64,000 nt of DNA from Streptomyces sp. ISL-10 (GTDB taxonomy: Bacteria > Actinomycetota > Actinomycetes > Streptomycetales > Streptomycetaceae), in NCBI RefSeq assembly GCF_018614575.1, contig NZ_JAGGOJ010000007.1:62001-126000 (forward strand). The letters run 5' to 3'. Shown in pieces: positions 17,638-25,811 of this stretch; the stretch's first letter is position 1, and each line of letters starts with the position of its first letter. Made by a program: the position numbers and the translations under genes. The notes under the pieces are model-generated. The model did no database searches and was not told the origin of the DNA. It was given only the letters and a program-made list of their open reading frames with translations.

Positions 17638-18975
17638 ATGAGCCTGCGGGCACGCATCACCGCCCCCGAGGACCGAGGGGGAGGACGGGACGACGGCCAT
17701 CTGGTGGCCACGTACCGGACCAAGCTGCTCGAGGAGATCGACCTCGCGGAGATGTCGGCGCTGGCCGCGGCCGAACGCCGGGCGCGGCTGGAACGCGTGC
17801 TCGGGCACATCATCAGCCGCGAGGGCCCGGTCCTGTCGGCGTCGGAGCGTTCGCAGCTGATCCGCCGCGTCGTGGACGAGGCGCTCGGCCTCGGCGTACT
17901 GGAACCGCTGCTGGAGGACGCGTCCATCACCGAGATCATGGTGAACGGGCCGGACCAGATCTTCGTCGAGCGCGGTGGCCGCGTCGAACTGCTGCCGCTG
18001 CGCTTCGCCTCCAACGAACAGCTGATGCAGACCATCGAGCGCATCGTGTCCACTGTCAACCGCAGGGTCGACGAGTCCAACCCGATGGTGGACGCCCGGC
18101 TGCCCTCCGGCGAGCGTGTCAACGTCATCATCCCGCCGCTGGCCCTGTCCGGCGCCACGCTCACCATCCGGCGCTTCCCCCGCGCCTTCACGCTCTCGGA
18201 GATGATCGGCTTCGGCTCGCTCGACGAGCACATGCTGTATCTGCTCTCCGCCCTCGTCCAGGCCAGGCTGAACATCATCGTCTCCGGCGCGACCGGCACC
18301 GGGAAGACGACCCTGCTCAACGCGCTGTCCGGGCTCATCCCGGAGGGCGAGCGCGTCATCACCATCGAGGACTCCGCGGAGCTCCAGCTCCAGCAGCAGC
18401 ACGTGATCCGCCTGGAGTCCCGCCCCGCGAACGTCGAGGGCAAGGGCCGGATCACCATTCGCGACCTGGTGCGCAACTCGCTGCGCATGCGCCCCGACCG
18501 CATCGTCGTCGGCGAGGTCCGCGGCGGCGAGACCCTCGACATGCTCCAGGCGATGTCGACGGGTCACGACGGATCGCTCGCCACCGTCCACGCCAACAGC
18601 GCCGAGGACGCGCTGATGCGCCTGCAGACCCTGGCCTCCATGTCCGAGGTGAAGATTCCCTTCGAGGCGCTGCGCGACCAGATCAACAGCGCCGTCGACT
18701 GCGTCGTCCAGCTCACCCGGCACGCCGACGGCGCGCGGAAGATCAGCGAGATCGCCGTCCTCGACTCCCGGGGCCAGGAGCCGTACCGGCTCGCCTCCGT
18801 GGCTCGTTTCGACGCCCGGCCGATGAGTGCGGATGGACGCGTCCACGGAGAGTACGAGCACCTCCCGCTCCCGCGGCGTCTCGCCGACCGGCTCTTCATG
18901 GCCGGTCAGCCCGTTCCGCAGGCCTTCGGCGTCGCCGCACACGAGGACCAGCTCGCCGTCCGAGAGGCCAAGTAG
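17638..18975 (+). CDS. tadA: TadA/CpaF secretion ATPase
   Basis: 445 aa hexameric VirB11/TadA-type ATPase that powers pilin assembly at the inner face of the membrane. Walker A (GATGTGKTTLLN) is near residue 220, the Asp box (TIEDSAEL) and Walker B region (RIVVGEVRGGE) follow, and the His box ATVHANS is intact. 33 bp separate it from the TadE gene and 9 bp from tadB. Confidence 0.95.
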   Translation: MSLRARITAPEDRGGGRDDGHLVATYRTKLLEEIDLAEMSALAAAERRARLERVLGHIISREGPVLSASERSQLIRRVVDEALGLGVLEPLLEDASITEIMVNGPDQIFVERGGRVELLPLRFASNEQLMQTIERIVSTVNRRVDESNPMVDARLPSGERVNVIIPPLALSGATLTIRRFPRAFTLSEMIGFGSLDEHMLYLLSALVQARLNIIVSGATGTGKTTLLNALSGLIPEGERVITIEDSAELQLQQQHVIRLESRPANVEGKGRITIRDLVRNSLRMRPDRIVVGEVRGGETLDMLQAMSTGHDGSLATVHANSAEDALMRLQTLASMSEVKIPFEALRDQINSAVDCVVQLTRHADGARKISEIAVLDSRGQEPYRLASVARFDARPMSADGRVHGEYEHLPLPRRLADRLFMAGQPVPQAFGVAAHEDQLAVREAK

Positions 18976-18984
18976 GTAGCGCGC

Positions 18985-19926
18985 ATGACGAATACCGCAA
19001 TGCTGACGATCGGCGGCACGCTGCTGTTCGGCGTGCTCGGGGTGATGGGCGTCCACGCGTGGTCCTCGGGCCGCTCGCAGCACCAGGCGCTGCTCGACCG
19101 GCTCGCCCATACCGGCCCTGTGGAGGAGTTCGCGGGCCGCCGCCGGCGCTTTCGCGCCGTCGACCGCAGGCTGCGGGGGACCGGACTCGGCAAGAAGATC
19201 GAGCTGCGTCTGGCCGCGACCGGCCTCGACCTCACGCCCGGCGAGTTCTTCGTCTCCATGGTCGTGGGCGTCGCCGGACTCTGGATCGTCGCGCAGACGC
19301 TCTTCGCCTCCTTCTTCGGGCCCATCGCGGGACTGCTCGGCATCTGGGGCGCGTTCGCCTTCCTCAACTGGCAGCGCAACAAGCGCATCGAGAAGTTCAT
19401 CAACCAGCTGCCCGAGCTCTCCCGCATCCTGGCCAACGCCACCCAGGCCGGCCTCGCCCTGCGCACCGCCCTGTCCATGGCCGCGGAGGAACTGGAGGCG
19501 CCGGCCGGCGAGGAGCTCGGCCGGGTCGCCGACAAGCTGGCCGTCGGCCACTCCATCGACGACGCCCTCGGCGAGCTCGCCGACCGCCTGCCCTCCCGCG
19601 AGCTGGTCGTCCTCGTCACCACCCTGGTCCTGTCCAACCGGGCCGGCGGCACCGTGGTCGGCTCCCTGCGCAACCTCACCGAGACGCTGGAGGAGCGCAA
19701 GGAGACCCGGCGCGAGGTCCGCACCCAGCTCTCGCAGGTGAACATGACCGCCTACGCCGTGCCCGCCATGGGCCTGGGCGCGTTGCTGCTGCTGGACCGG
19801 GTGATGCCGGGCGCCATCGACCGCATGACCAACTCGTTCATCGGCCAGGCCGCCGTCGTCGTCGCCCTCGTGCTCTACGGGCTCGGCGTCTTCGTCATCC
19901 GCCGCCTGTCCAAGATCGACGTCTGA
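18985..19926 (+). CDS. tadB: TadB inner-membrane platform protein (T2SSF domain)
   Basis: 313 aa. Membrane helices lie at about 5-25, 88-125 and near the C-terminus (about 262-305), flanking a T2SSF cytoplasmic domain (FINQLPELSRILANATQAG). TadB and TadC form the platform that TadA acts on. It is 16 bp upstream of tadC. Confidence 0.93.
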   Translation: MTNTAMLTIGGTLLFGVLGVMGVHAWSSGRSQHQALLDRLAHTGPVEEFAGRRRRFRAVDRRLRGTGLGKKIELRLAATGLDLTPGEFFVSMVVGVAGLWIVAQTLFASFFGPIAGLLGIWGAFAFLNWQRNKRIEKFINQLPELSRILANATQAGLALRTALSMAAEELEAPAGEELGRVADKLAVGHSIDDALGELADRLPSRELVVLVTTLVLSNRAGGTVVGSLRNLTETLEERKETRREVRTQLSQVNMTAYAVPAMGLGALLLLDRVMPGAIDRMTNSFIGQAAVVVALVLYGLGVFVIRRLSKIDV

Positions 19927-19942
19927 GGAGGAGCGCACAGCC

Positions 19943-20830
19943 ATGACCGGACTCGGCCTCGCCCTCGCCGTCGCACTCTGTGTCGCCGGAGCCTTCCACG
20001 GCATCCGCATGTACCGCGCCGACGCCAAGCTCCCCGGCGACCTCGCCGTCGCCCTGGAGGTCGGCGCGACCCGCACCACCGCGGTCGGCTCCGCCGTCGA
20101 CCGCCTCGGCATGCGCTACGCCCCCGCGGTGCTGCGGATGATGGGGCCCGCACGGGTCAACAAGGTCCGCCGCAGGATCGACCTCGCCGGAAACCCCGGC
20201 GGTCTCACCATCGACCGGTACGCGGCACGCCGCGCCGTCTACGGATTCCTCGGCTTCTTCGGGGCCTTAGCCATGATCCTTCGTGGCCAGCCCTTCCTCG
20301 CCCTGTTCATGGTCGCCTTCGGGCTGTTCTGGGTGGAGGTCGGCATCTTCGCCGCCATCCGGCAGCGCAAGGAGCAGATCGAACGCACCCTGCCCGACTT
20401 CCTCGACGTCCTCGCCGTCGTCGTCAGCGCCGGCCTCGGCTTCCGCGAGGCCCTGGAACGTGTGGCCGACAGGTACGAGGGCCCCTGGGCCGACGAACTG
20501 CGCATCACCCTGCGCCAGATGGACATGGGCGTCGGCCGCCGCAAGGCCTTCGAGGAACTCCGCCGGCGCAACGAGTCCGAACAGGTCGCCCAGTTCGTCA
20601 CCGCCCTCCAGCAGGGCGAGGAACTGGGTGCGCCGATCACCGAGACGCTCATCCAGATCGCCAACGACATGCGCCGCACCGACGCCCAGAACGCCCGCCG
20701 CCGGGCGTCCAAGGCGGTTCCGAAGGCCACGTTGACCATCACGTCGATCATGGTCCCGGCGACCATGATCCTCCTCGTCGCGGCCTTCGTCTTCGGCGCC
20801 GACGCCGACTTCAGCTCGGTCGGAGGCTGA
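19943..20830 (+). CDS. tadC: TadC inner-membrane platform protein; contains a TTA codon
   Basis: 295 aa T2SSF-domain protein. The core DFLDVLAVVVSAGLGFREAL motif and membrane helices near 95-135 and 265-290 are intact. Codon 109 is TTA (20267-20269), so production of the platform should require the bldA leucyl-tRNA. It follows tadB by 16 bp and precedes the sensor kinase by 27 bp. Confidence 0.93.
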   Translation: MTGLGLALAVALCVAGAFHGIRMYRADAKLPGDLAVALEVGATRTTAVGSAVDRLGMRYAPAVLRMMGPARVNKVRRRIDLAGNPGGLTIDRYAARRAVYGFLGFFGALAMILRGQPFLALFMVAFGLFWVEVGIFAAIRQRKEQIERTLPDFLDVLAVVVSAGLGFREALERVADRYEGPWADELRITLRQMDMGVGRRKAFEELRRRNESEQVAQFVTALQQGEELGAPITETLIQIANDMRRTDAQNARRRASKAVPKATLTITSIMVPATMILLVAAFVFGADADFSSVGG

Positions 20831-20857
20831 CACCGTGCCGGCAGAGGGGGGGACGCA

Positions 20858-22198
20858 GTGGCCCTGCACATCGGGAGGATAACGGGCGGCCTCGGACCGA
20901 CCTCCCTGGCCCGCGCCGCGGCCGACCCGGACCAGACGCCCACCCTGGCCATCCAGGTCAACGCCCTCCAGGCGCTGTGCCGCCAGGTCTTCGGCTTCCG
21001 ACTGGCGATGATCGGCCTCTCCGCGCCGCTCGCGCTCGGCGCGGCCAACGCGGGCCTGCCCACCTACCTCGTCGCATCCGGCGTGCTGGTCACCTTCATG
21101 TTCTCGTACGGACTCTTCCGCGACTGGGAACGCTGGGGCCCGCTGCTGCTCAAACACCCGGCGCTGCTCGCCGTGGACGCCCTCTTCGGCGCCCTCCTGC
21201 TCATCACCGCCGGACCCGACAGCCCCCTCGGCTACGTCACGATCTGCACGCCGCTGCTCGCCGGCCTCGCCTACGGGTGGCGCGGCGCCGCCTTCTTCGC
21301 CTGCCTCCAGGCCCTGATCCTGTTCGCCGTGTACGGCGCCGACTCCGACGCCGTCGCCACCGCGAGCAATTCCCTGCTGTTGCCCGGATTCTGTGTCGTC
21401 GCCGGTGCCGTAGGCGTCACGCTGCGGAACCTGTTACTGCGCTTCGGCACCGCCAGCCAGGCACTCACCGAAGCCCGCGCACGGCTCGCCGTCAACGAGG
21501 CCGTCGGCGGCGAACGGGCACGACTGGCCCGCGAGATGCACGACTCCGTCGCCAAGACCCTGCACGGCCTGGCCCTCGCCGCCGACGGCCTCGCCTCCAC
21601 GGCCGACCGCATGGACCCGCTCACCGTCAAGCACCAGGCCGAACTGGTCGCCCGCTCCGCCCGCCGCGCGGCCGCCGAGTCCCGGGAACTGCTCAGCGAC
21701 CTGCGCCGCAGCGACGACCTCCGCTCGGACGGGGTGGACGTCATCGAAGAGCTGCACGCCAAGGTCGACGACTTCGCCCGGCGCACCGGCATCGCCGCCC
21801 AGTTCCGCAGGATCGGCGGCCCGCCCGTACCGCCCGTGCCCCGCGCCGTCGCCCGCCAGATGCTCACCATCGCCACCGAGGCGCTGGAGAACAGCGGCCG
21901 CCACGCCCGTGCCACTCATGTGAGGACGGAGACCGGGATCGTCGACGGCATGCTGCGCATCAGCGTCCTCGACAACGGCAGCGGACTGCCGCCCGGCACC
22001 ACCCTCCAGTCACTGCGCAAGGCAGGCCACTTCGGCTTGGTCGGCATGGTCGAGCGCGCCGCGGGCATCGGCGCCCGCATCCGCATCGGACGCGGCAGGA
22101 CGGCCGCGGGGACCGAGGTGCGCCTCGACCTGCCGCTGGCCGCGATCCTGCCCGCCGGCCCGGGCCGGCCGCCCGCCACGGACCGGGCCGCCCCCTGA
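20858..22198 (+). CDS. Tad-locus sensor histidine kinase (HisKA_3 type); contains a TTA codon
   Basis: 446 aa. About four to five membrane helices (residues 45-195) precede a HisKA_3 dimerisation domain with the phospho-acceptor in REMHDSVAKTLHG (His near 228) and a HATPase domain (about 320-430, GLVGMVERA). It has no large extracytoplasmic domain, so it may sense a membrane state. Codon 193 is TTA (21434-21436). GTG 20858 follows GAGGGGGGGAC. It pairs with the LuxR-type regulator 53 bp downstream. Confidence 0.92.
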   Translation: MALHIGRITGGLGPTSLARAAADPDQTPTLAIQVNALQALCRQVFGFRLAMIGLSAPLALGAANAGLPTYLVASGVLVTFMFSYGLFRDWERWGPLLLKHPALLAVDALFGALLLITAGPDSPLGYVTICTPLLAGLAYGWRGAAFFACLQALILFAVYGADSDAVATASNSLLLPGFCVVAGAVGVTLRNLLLRFGTASQALTEARARLAVNEAVGGERARLAREMHDSVAKTLHGLALAADGLASTADRMDPLTVKHQAELVARSARRAAAESRELLSDLRRSDDLRSDGVDVIEELHAKVDDFARRTGIAAQFRRIGGPPVPPVPRAVARQMLTIATEALENSGRHARATHVRTETGIVDGMLRISVLDNGSGLPPGTTLQSLRKAGHFGLVGMVERAAGIGARIRIGRGRTAAGTEVRLDLPLAAILPAGPGRPPATDRAAP

Positions 22199-22251
22199 CA
22201 TCTCCCGCATCTGTCCCCACGACGCACCAACTCCTGAGAGGAGGCCGCACG

Positions 22252-23295
22252 ATGCCGGACGAGAGCTCACGCACGTCGGGTCAGCAGTTCATCGCCCCCC
22301 ACGCCTCACAGCACACGTCGTCCCACGCCACTCCGCTCCACTCGGACCCACCTGCCGCGCACGGTCCTGTCCCCCAGTCGGCCCCGCCCTTCCCCCCACC
22401 GCCCGCCTCACCCCTGCGGGTGGTCGTCGCCGACGACAACCCGGTCGTCAGAGCCGGACTGACGGTCCTGCTCGGTGGACGCGACGACATCCTCGTCGTC
22501 GCCGAGGCCGCCGACGGCCGCCAGGCGATGGAAGCGGCCCATGCGCACCGGCCGGACGTGATCCTGCTGGACGTCCGCATGCCGGGCGTCGACGGCATCT
22601 CGGCCCTGCCGTATCTGGTGCGGGCCGCGCCGGTGATGATGCTGACGTACAGCCGTGAGAACGAGATCGTGCAGGAGGCCCTGCGGCTGGGCGCGGGCGG
22701 CTACCTGGTGCACGGCGAGTTCACGGCGGACCAGCTGGTCGCCGCCGTACGGGACGTGAAGGAGGGCCGCGCACACTTCACGGCGACAGCGGCGAACGCG
22801 CTCCTGGCGGAGTTCCGGGTCGGGCATGCGACGGACGTCGGCCGACCGCTTCCGGACGGCCTCGGCGCGGCGTATCAGGCGCTCCCACCCACCGGGGGCC
22901 ATCCGGCTGCCGGGCCGCAGGCGCCCACTCCGATTGTCTCGACTTCATGGAATCCGGGCGAAGATGCTTCGCATCTGCAATCGAATGTGGGACAGTCGTC
23001 CGTGCGGCACGGGGGTGACGCGGGCCTGCCTGCCGGTGCGTCCCAACCCGCCCGCGACAAGGACGCGTTCGGCCTGAGTGCGAGGGAGGTGGAGGTGATG
23101 GACCTGATCGCGTCGGGCATGAGCAATCAGCAGATCGCCGCCACCTGCTTCATCAGCGAGAAGACGGTCAAGAACCACATCAATCGCATCTTCGCGAAGC
23201 TTCACAGTGTCAGCAGGAGCGAGGCCATCGCCGTGTGGATCGGCACGGCACGCACCGATCGCGGTTCCGGGAGGGGGACGACGGGTCGTGGCTGA
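22252..23295 (+). CDS. Tad-locus response regulator (NarL/LuxR family) with long linker
   Basis: 347 aa, longer than the usual 210-230. A Pro-rich N-terminal tail (about 1-53) precedes the receiver domain (about 55-170; phospho-acceptor D107 in ILLDVRMPG). A disordered Pro/Gly/Ser linker of about 100 aa leads to the LuxR HTH (about 280-340, GLSAREVEVMDLI, SEKTVKNHINRIF). It probably controls the surrounding pilus genes and is the best local candidate to bind the 16-bp inverted repeats. Confidence 0.92.
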   Translation: MPDESSRTSGQQFIAPHASQHTSSHATPLHSDPPAAHGPVPQSAPPFPPPPASPLRVVVADDNPVVRAGLTVLLGGRDDILVVAEAADGRQAMEAAHAHRPDVILLDVRMPGVDGISALPYLVRAAPVMMLTYSRENEIVQEALRLGAGGYLVHGEFTADQLVAAVRDVKEGRAHFTATAANALLAEFRVGHATDVGRPLPDGLGAAYQALPPTGGHPAAGPQAPTPIVSTSWNPGEDASHLQSNVGQSSVRHGGDAGLPAGASQPARDKDAFGLSAREVEVMDLIASGMSNQQIAATCFISEKTVKNHINRIFAKLHSVSRSEAIAVWIGTARTDRGSGRGTTGRG

Positions 23296-23312
23296 ACGGG
23301 GGAACGCACGCC

Positions 23313-23328
23313 TGGGCCACAGGGCCCA
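23313..23328. promoter_or_regulatory. Operator site a, upstream of the Flp operon
   Basis: Inverted repeat TGGGCCACAGGGCCCA just after the response regulator stop. It lies 38 bp (centre to centre) upstream of site b and is probably an auxiliary binding site. Confidence 0.65.
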
Positions 23329-23350
23329 CCACGGGGATTGGGCCCCGGAT

Positions 23351-23395
23351 TGGGCCCTGGGACCCTCTGCGGGGGCCGTACGTCCGCCGTACGTT
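23351..23395 (+). promoter_or_regulatory. Operator site b and -10 box of the Flp pilin operon
   Basis: TGGGCCCTGGGACCCT at 23351-23366 has its centre 31.5 bp upstream of a TACGTT -10 box (23390-23395). Transcription from about 23402 would give a leader of roughly 100 nt before the pilin ATG. Confidence 0.75.
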
Positions 23396-23504
23396 TCCGG
23401 CGTCGACAGCGGGACCGGCGAGTACGAAGCCGGTAACGCCGAAGACAGCCAGGAGACTTACGAGCCGGCCGGCCATCGGTCGGCCGAACCCGAAGGGGGA
23501 CGAC

Positions 23505-23744
23505 ATGTCGAACGACACTCTGCTGAAGGCCGCGGTCGACACGCAGGTCCGCGTCAACGGCTGGAAGAACACCGTCATCAGCCGGATGACCGACCGCGAG
23601 CGCTCCAAGGGCCAGACCGCGCTGGAGTACCTGGGCATCATCATGGTGGTCGTCGTGATCATCGGAGCGATCGTGGGTACGGGCATCGGTGGCAAGATCA
23701 CCACCAAGATCAACGAGCAGATCGACAAGATCAAGGCCGGCTGA
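23505..23744 (+). CDS. flp: Flp-family type IVb major pilin
   Basis: 79 aa. The leader ends ...RERSKG|QTALEYLGI, with Gly at the cleavage site and Glu at +5, followed by the hydrophobic helix typical of Flp pilins and a short polar tail (KITTKINEQIDKIKAG). The mature pilin would be about 42 residues. The leader (about 37 aa) is long. ATG 23505 follows AAGGGGGA. The A24 peptidase at 29.5 kb is the likely processing enzyme. It is first in a run with the TadG-like, lipoprotein and OmpA genes. Confidence 0.93.
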   Translation: MSNDTLLKAAVDTQVRVNGWKNTVISRMTDRERSKGQTALEYLGIIMVVVVIIGAIVGTGIGGKITTKINEQIDKIKAG

Positions 23745-23749
23745 GCCGC

Positions 23750-24343
23750 TTGCTGGATCGCAGTCCGAAGGACCAAGGGCAGGCATTCCCCATCTACGTG
23801 GTGATGGTGGGGAGCCTGCTCTTCCTCGCGTTCGCCTTCTTTGCAGTGGGTCAGGCGTCGGCCACCCGGAACAGCGCGCAGGGCGCGGCGGACGCCGCGG
23901 CGCTCGCCGCGGCGCAGGACGCCCGCGCCAAGCTCGCAGGCGCCTGGCTCGACTCCCTCAAGGATCCGACCAAGTGGCAGGACATCTTCGACGGCAAGGT
24001 GGAGATCACCCCGTCGTGCGGGGCTGCCGCTCAGTTCGCCGAGAGGAACGGCGCCGTTCTCGACGGGGAGCGGTGCTACCGGACGTTCGAGCCGTGGCCG
24101 ACGTTCACCGCAAGCGTCAGGACGCAGAAGCCCGTCGGTGACTCGATCATCCCGGGTACGGAGAGCAAGTTCGGCACAGCCGACGCAAAGGCGGCAGTCA
24201 AGCCCCTCTGCACCTTCGAGCTCCCCGACGACGCCGAGATCCTTCCCCGGCTCACCTGCAAGACCAAGAGCTGGGACCTTGAGGACGACCCGACGGATCT
24301 GCCTGACGCGAAGGCCCTCTTCGACGTCCGGTTGGTCGACTGA
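23750..24343 (+). CDS. TadG-like/TadE-superfamily pilus assembly protein
   Basis: About 197 aa. Near the N-terminus DQGQAFPIYVVMVGSLLFLAFAFF forms a prepilin-like membrane helix, followed by the NSAQGAADAAALAAAQDAR motif typical of TadG/Flp-associated proteins and a globular domain with cysteine pairs. The start is uncertain: TTG 23750 is proposed, 6 bp after the flp stop; CTG 23741 or 23753 are alternatives. Probably a minor pseudopilin or pilus-anchored factor. Confidence 0.8.
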   Translation: MLDRSPKDQGQAFPIYVVMVGSLLFLAFAFFAVGQASATRNSAQGAADAAALAAAQDARAKLAGAWLDSLKDPTKWQDIFDGKVEITPSCGAAAQFAERNGAVLDGERCYRTFEPWPTFTASVRTQKPVGDSIIPGTESKFGTADAKAAVKPLCTFELPDDAEILPRLTCKTKSWDLEDDPTDLPDAKALFDVRLVD

Positions 24344-24373
24344 CAGCGAACGACGAGAAAAGGAACTCCACTC

Positions 24374-24958
24374 ATGAGCATTCGGCGCATCCTGAAGGCC
24401 CGCAGGGGGGCGGCAGCGGTGGTGATCACCGCCACCCTGGCCCTCACCGTGGCCGGCTGCGGCGGGGATTCGGACAAGAAGCCGGAGAAGGAGAAGACCG
24501 CGTCGGCGAAGCCCGGCTCGGAGAACAACGACTCCGGAAAGGTCGTCCCGGAAACCGGTACGACTCTTGCGACCGTTAAGGGCCCCAAGGAGATCGATCT
24601 CGTCATCAACTCCGTCAAGCGTGAGTCAGGCGGCTTCGTCACGGTCAACGCCCAGATGAAGAACAACGGGGCCGAGGCCTTCTACGACATGTCGCCGTGG
24701 CGCGGCACGGAGCAGGAAGTTCTCGCCGGAGGCATCTCGGTGGCCGGTGCGACCCTCGTCGACAAGGCGGGCAAGAAGCGCTACTACATCCTCCGCGACA
24801 CCGACGGCCGCTGCCTTTGCACTGCCGGACTCGACAAGATCGATCCGGGGAAGTCGATTCCGGTGTTCTTCCAGTTCCCGGCACCTCCGGAGTCGACCAC
24901 CGAGATCGACTTCCAGCTGCCCACGTTCCCAACCGTCTCGGTCGAGATCTCCGGGTGA
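24374..24958 (+). CDS. Tad-locus lipoprotein
   Basis: 194 aa with a clear type II signal (LTVAGC, lipidated Cys near residue 29), a charged Lys/Glu/Ser linker, and a C-terminal Ig-like domain of the type found in surface lipoproteins (IDLVINSVKRESGGFVTV...). It lies 30 bp after the TadG-like gene. It may help anchor the pilus base on the outer membrane face. Confidence 0.88.
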   Translation: MSIRRILKARRGAAAVVITATLALTVAGCGGDSDKKPEKEKTASAKPGSENNDSGKVVPETGTTLATVKGPKEIDLVINSVKRESGGFVTVNAQMKNNGAEAFYDMSPWRGTEQEVLAGGISVAGATLVDKAGKKRYYILRDTDGRCLCTAGLDKIDPGKSIPVFFQFPAPPESTTEIDFQLPTFPTVSVEISG

Positions 24959-24966
24959 GTGACGCC

Positions 24967-25626
24967 ATGTCCCGAAGCCGCATGCATCTGCCCTCCGTCC
25001 GGTTCGCGATCACGGCCTTCGCCGCCGCGGCCGTCCTGGTCGGCTCCCACTTCCTGTCCGCTGCCGAGGCGCGGGCCGAGGACAAGCCGAGCGTGCCACC
25101 CGGCACGGAGGCGTCCGCCTCGCCACCCGTCGAGGTCGACGCCGACGACCCCGGTCTCAAGATGGTCGACGGCGCCACCCTCGCCCCCGCCAAGGTGCTG
25201 GACATCAAGTCCGTCATCGAGTCCGAGGGCGGTGAGGAGCGCCGGGAGGACACCAACTCCGACGTGAAGTACGCCCTCCAGGCCGAAGTCCTCTTCGGCA
25301 AGGACAGCGCCAAGCTCAGCCCCGCGGCGAACGGCCGCATCCAGGCCATCGCCGACGAGGTCAAGAGGGAGAACGCGAAGCAGGTCCGCATCTTCGGGTT
25401 CACCGACAATCTCGGCTCCTCCGCCCACGGCGACGTCCTGTCGAAGCAGCGCGCGGACGCCGTGCACTCGGTCCTGGCCAAGGCGCTCAGCGATGCGGGG
25501 ATCACGTACGAAGTCCGGGGCTACGGCGAGCAGTTCCCGATCGCCGACAACTCGAACGAAGAGGGCCGGAAGAAGAACCGGCGGGTGGAGGTCTCCTACC
25601 CGCGCAGTGGCGGCTCGCAGGGCTGA
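24967..25626 (+). CDS. Secreted OmpA-domain protein (peptidoglycan-binding)
   Basis: 219 aa from ATG 24967; an in-frame GTG at 24955, overlapping the previous stop, would add four residues. A signal peptide (to about residue 38) precedes a short linker and a C-terminal OmpA domain (about 95-215). That domain includes VLFGKDSAKLSP, the core IFGFTDNLGS and the NRRVEV end motif. OmpA domains bind peptidoglycan, so in this monoderm it likely ties the pilus machine to the cell wall. Confidence 0.9.
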   Translation: MSRSRMHLPSVRFAITAFAAAAVLVGSHFLSAAEARAEDKPSVPPGTEASASPPVEVDADDPGLKMVDGATLAPAKVLDIKSVIESEGGEERREDTNSDVKYALQAEVLFGKDSAKLSPAANGRIQAIADEVKRENAKQVRIFGFTDNLGSSAHGDVLSKQRADAVHSVLAKALSDAGITYEVRGYGEQFPIADNSNEEGRKKNRRVEVSYPRSGGSQG

Positions 25627-25648
25627 GGCCCGGGATCGTCGTACAGGT

Positions 25649-25680
25649 GGCCGGGCCGTGTGGCTGGAGGCGGCCCGGCC
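25649..25680 (+). terminator. Terminator after the OmpA gene
   Basis: Perfect 10-bp GC stem GGCCGGGCCG (25649-25658) with its complement at 25671-25680, 23 bp after the stop. It separates the Flp operon from the toxin promoter. Confidence 0.7.
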
Positions 25681-25761
25681 TTCGTGTGCCGTAGGCAGGG
25701 GCGGCAGCGATACACGCCTGTGCCCATCAGCCCTGCCGCGCATGCTCGTTGAGCCCTGCGA

Positions 25762-25805
25762 TGGGCCCGTGGGCCCATGACGGGCACTCCCGGCATCCGT
25801 AGCTT
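25762..25805 (+). promoter_or_regulatory. Operator site c and -10 box of the toxin gene (leaderless)
   Basis: A perfect 7-2-7 inverted repeat, TGGGCCCGTGGGCCCA (25762-25777), has its centre 30.5 bp upstream of a TAGCTT -10 box (25800-25805). The ATG starts only 6 nt after that box, so the transcript is probably leaderless and the operator centre is at -42.5. No good ribosome site precedes the ATG, in agreement. Confidence 0.78.
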
Positions 25806-25811
25806 GAAGTC

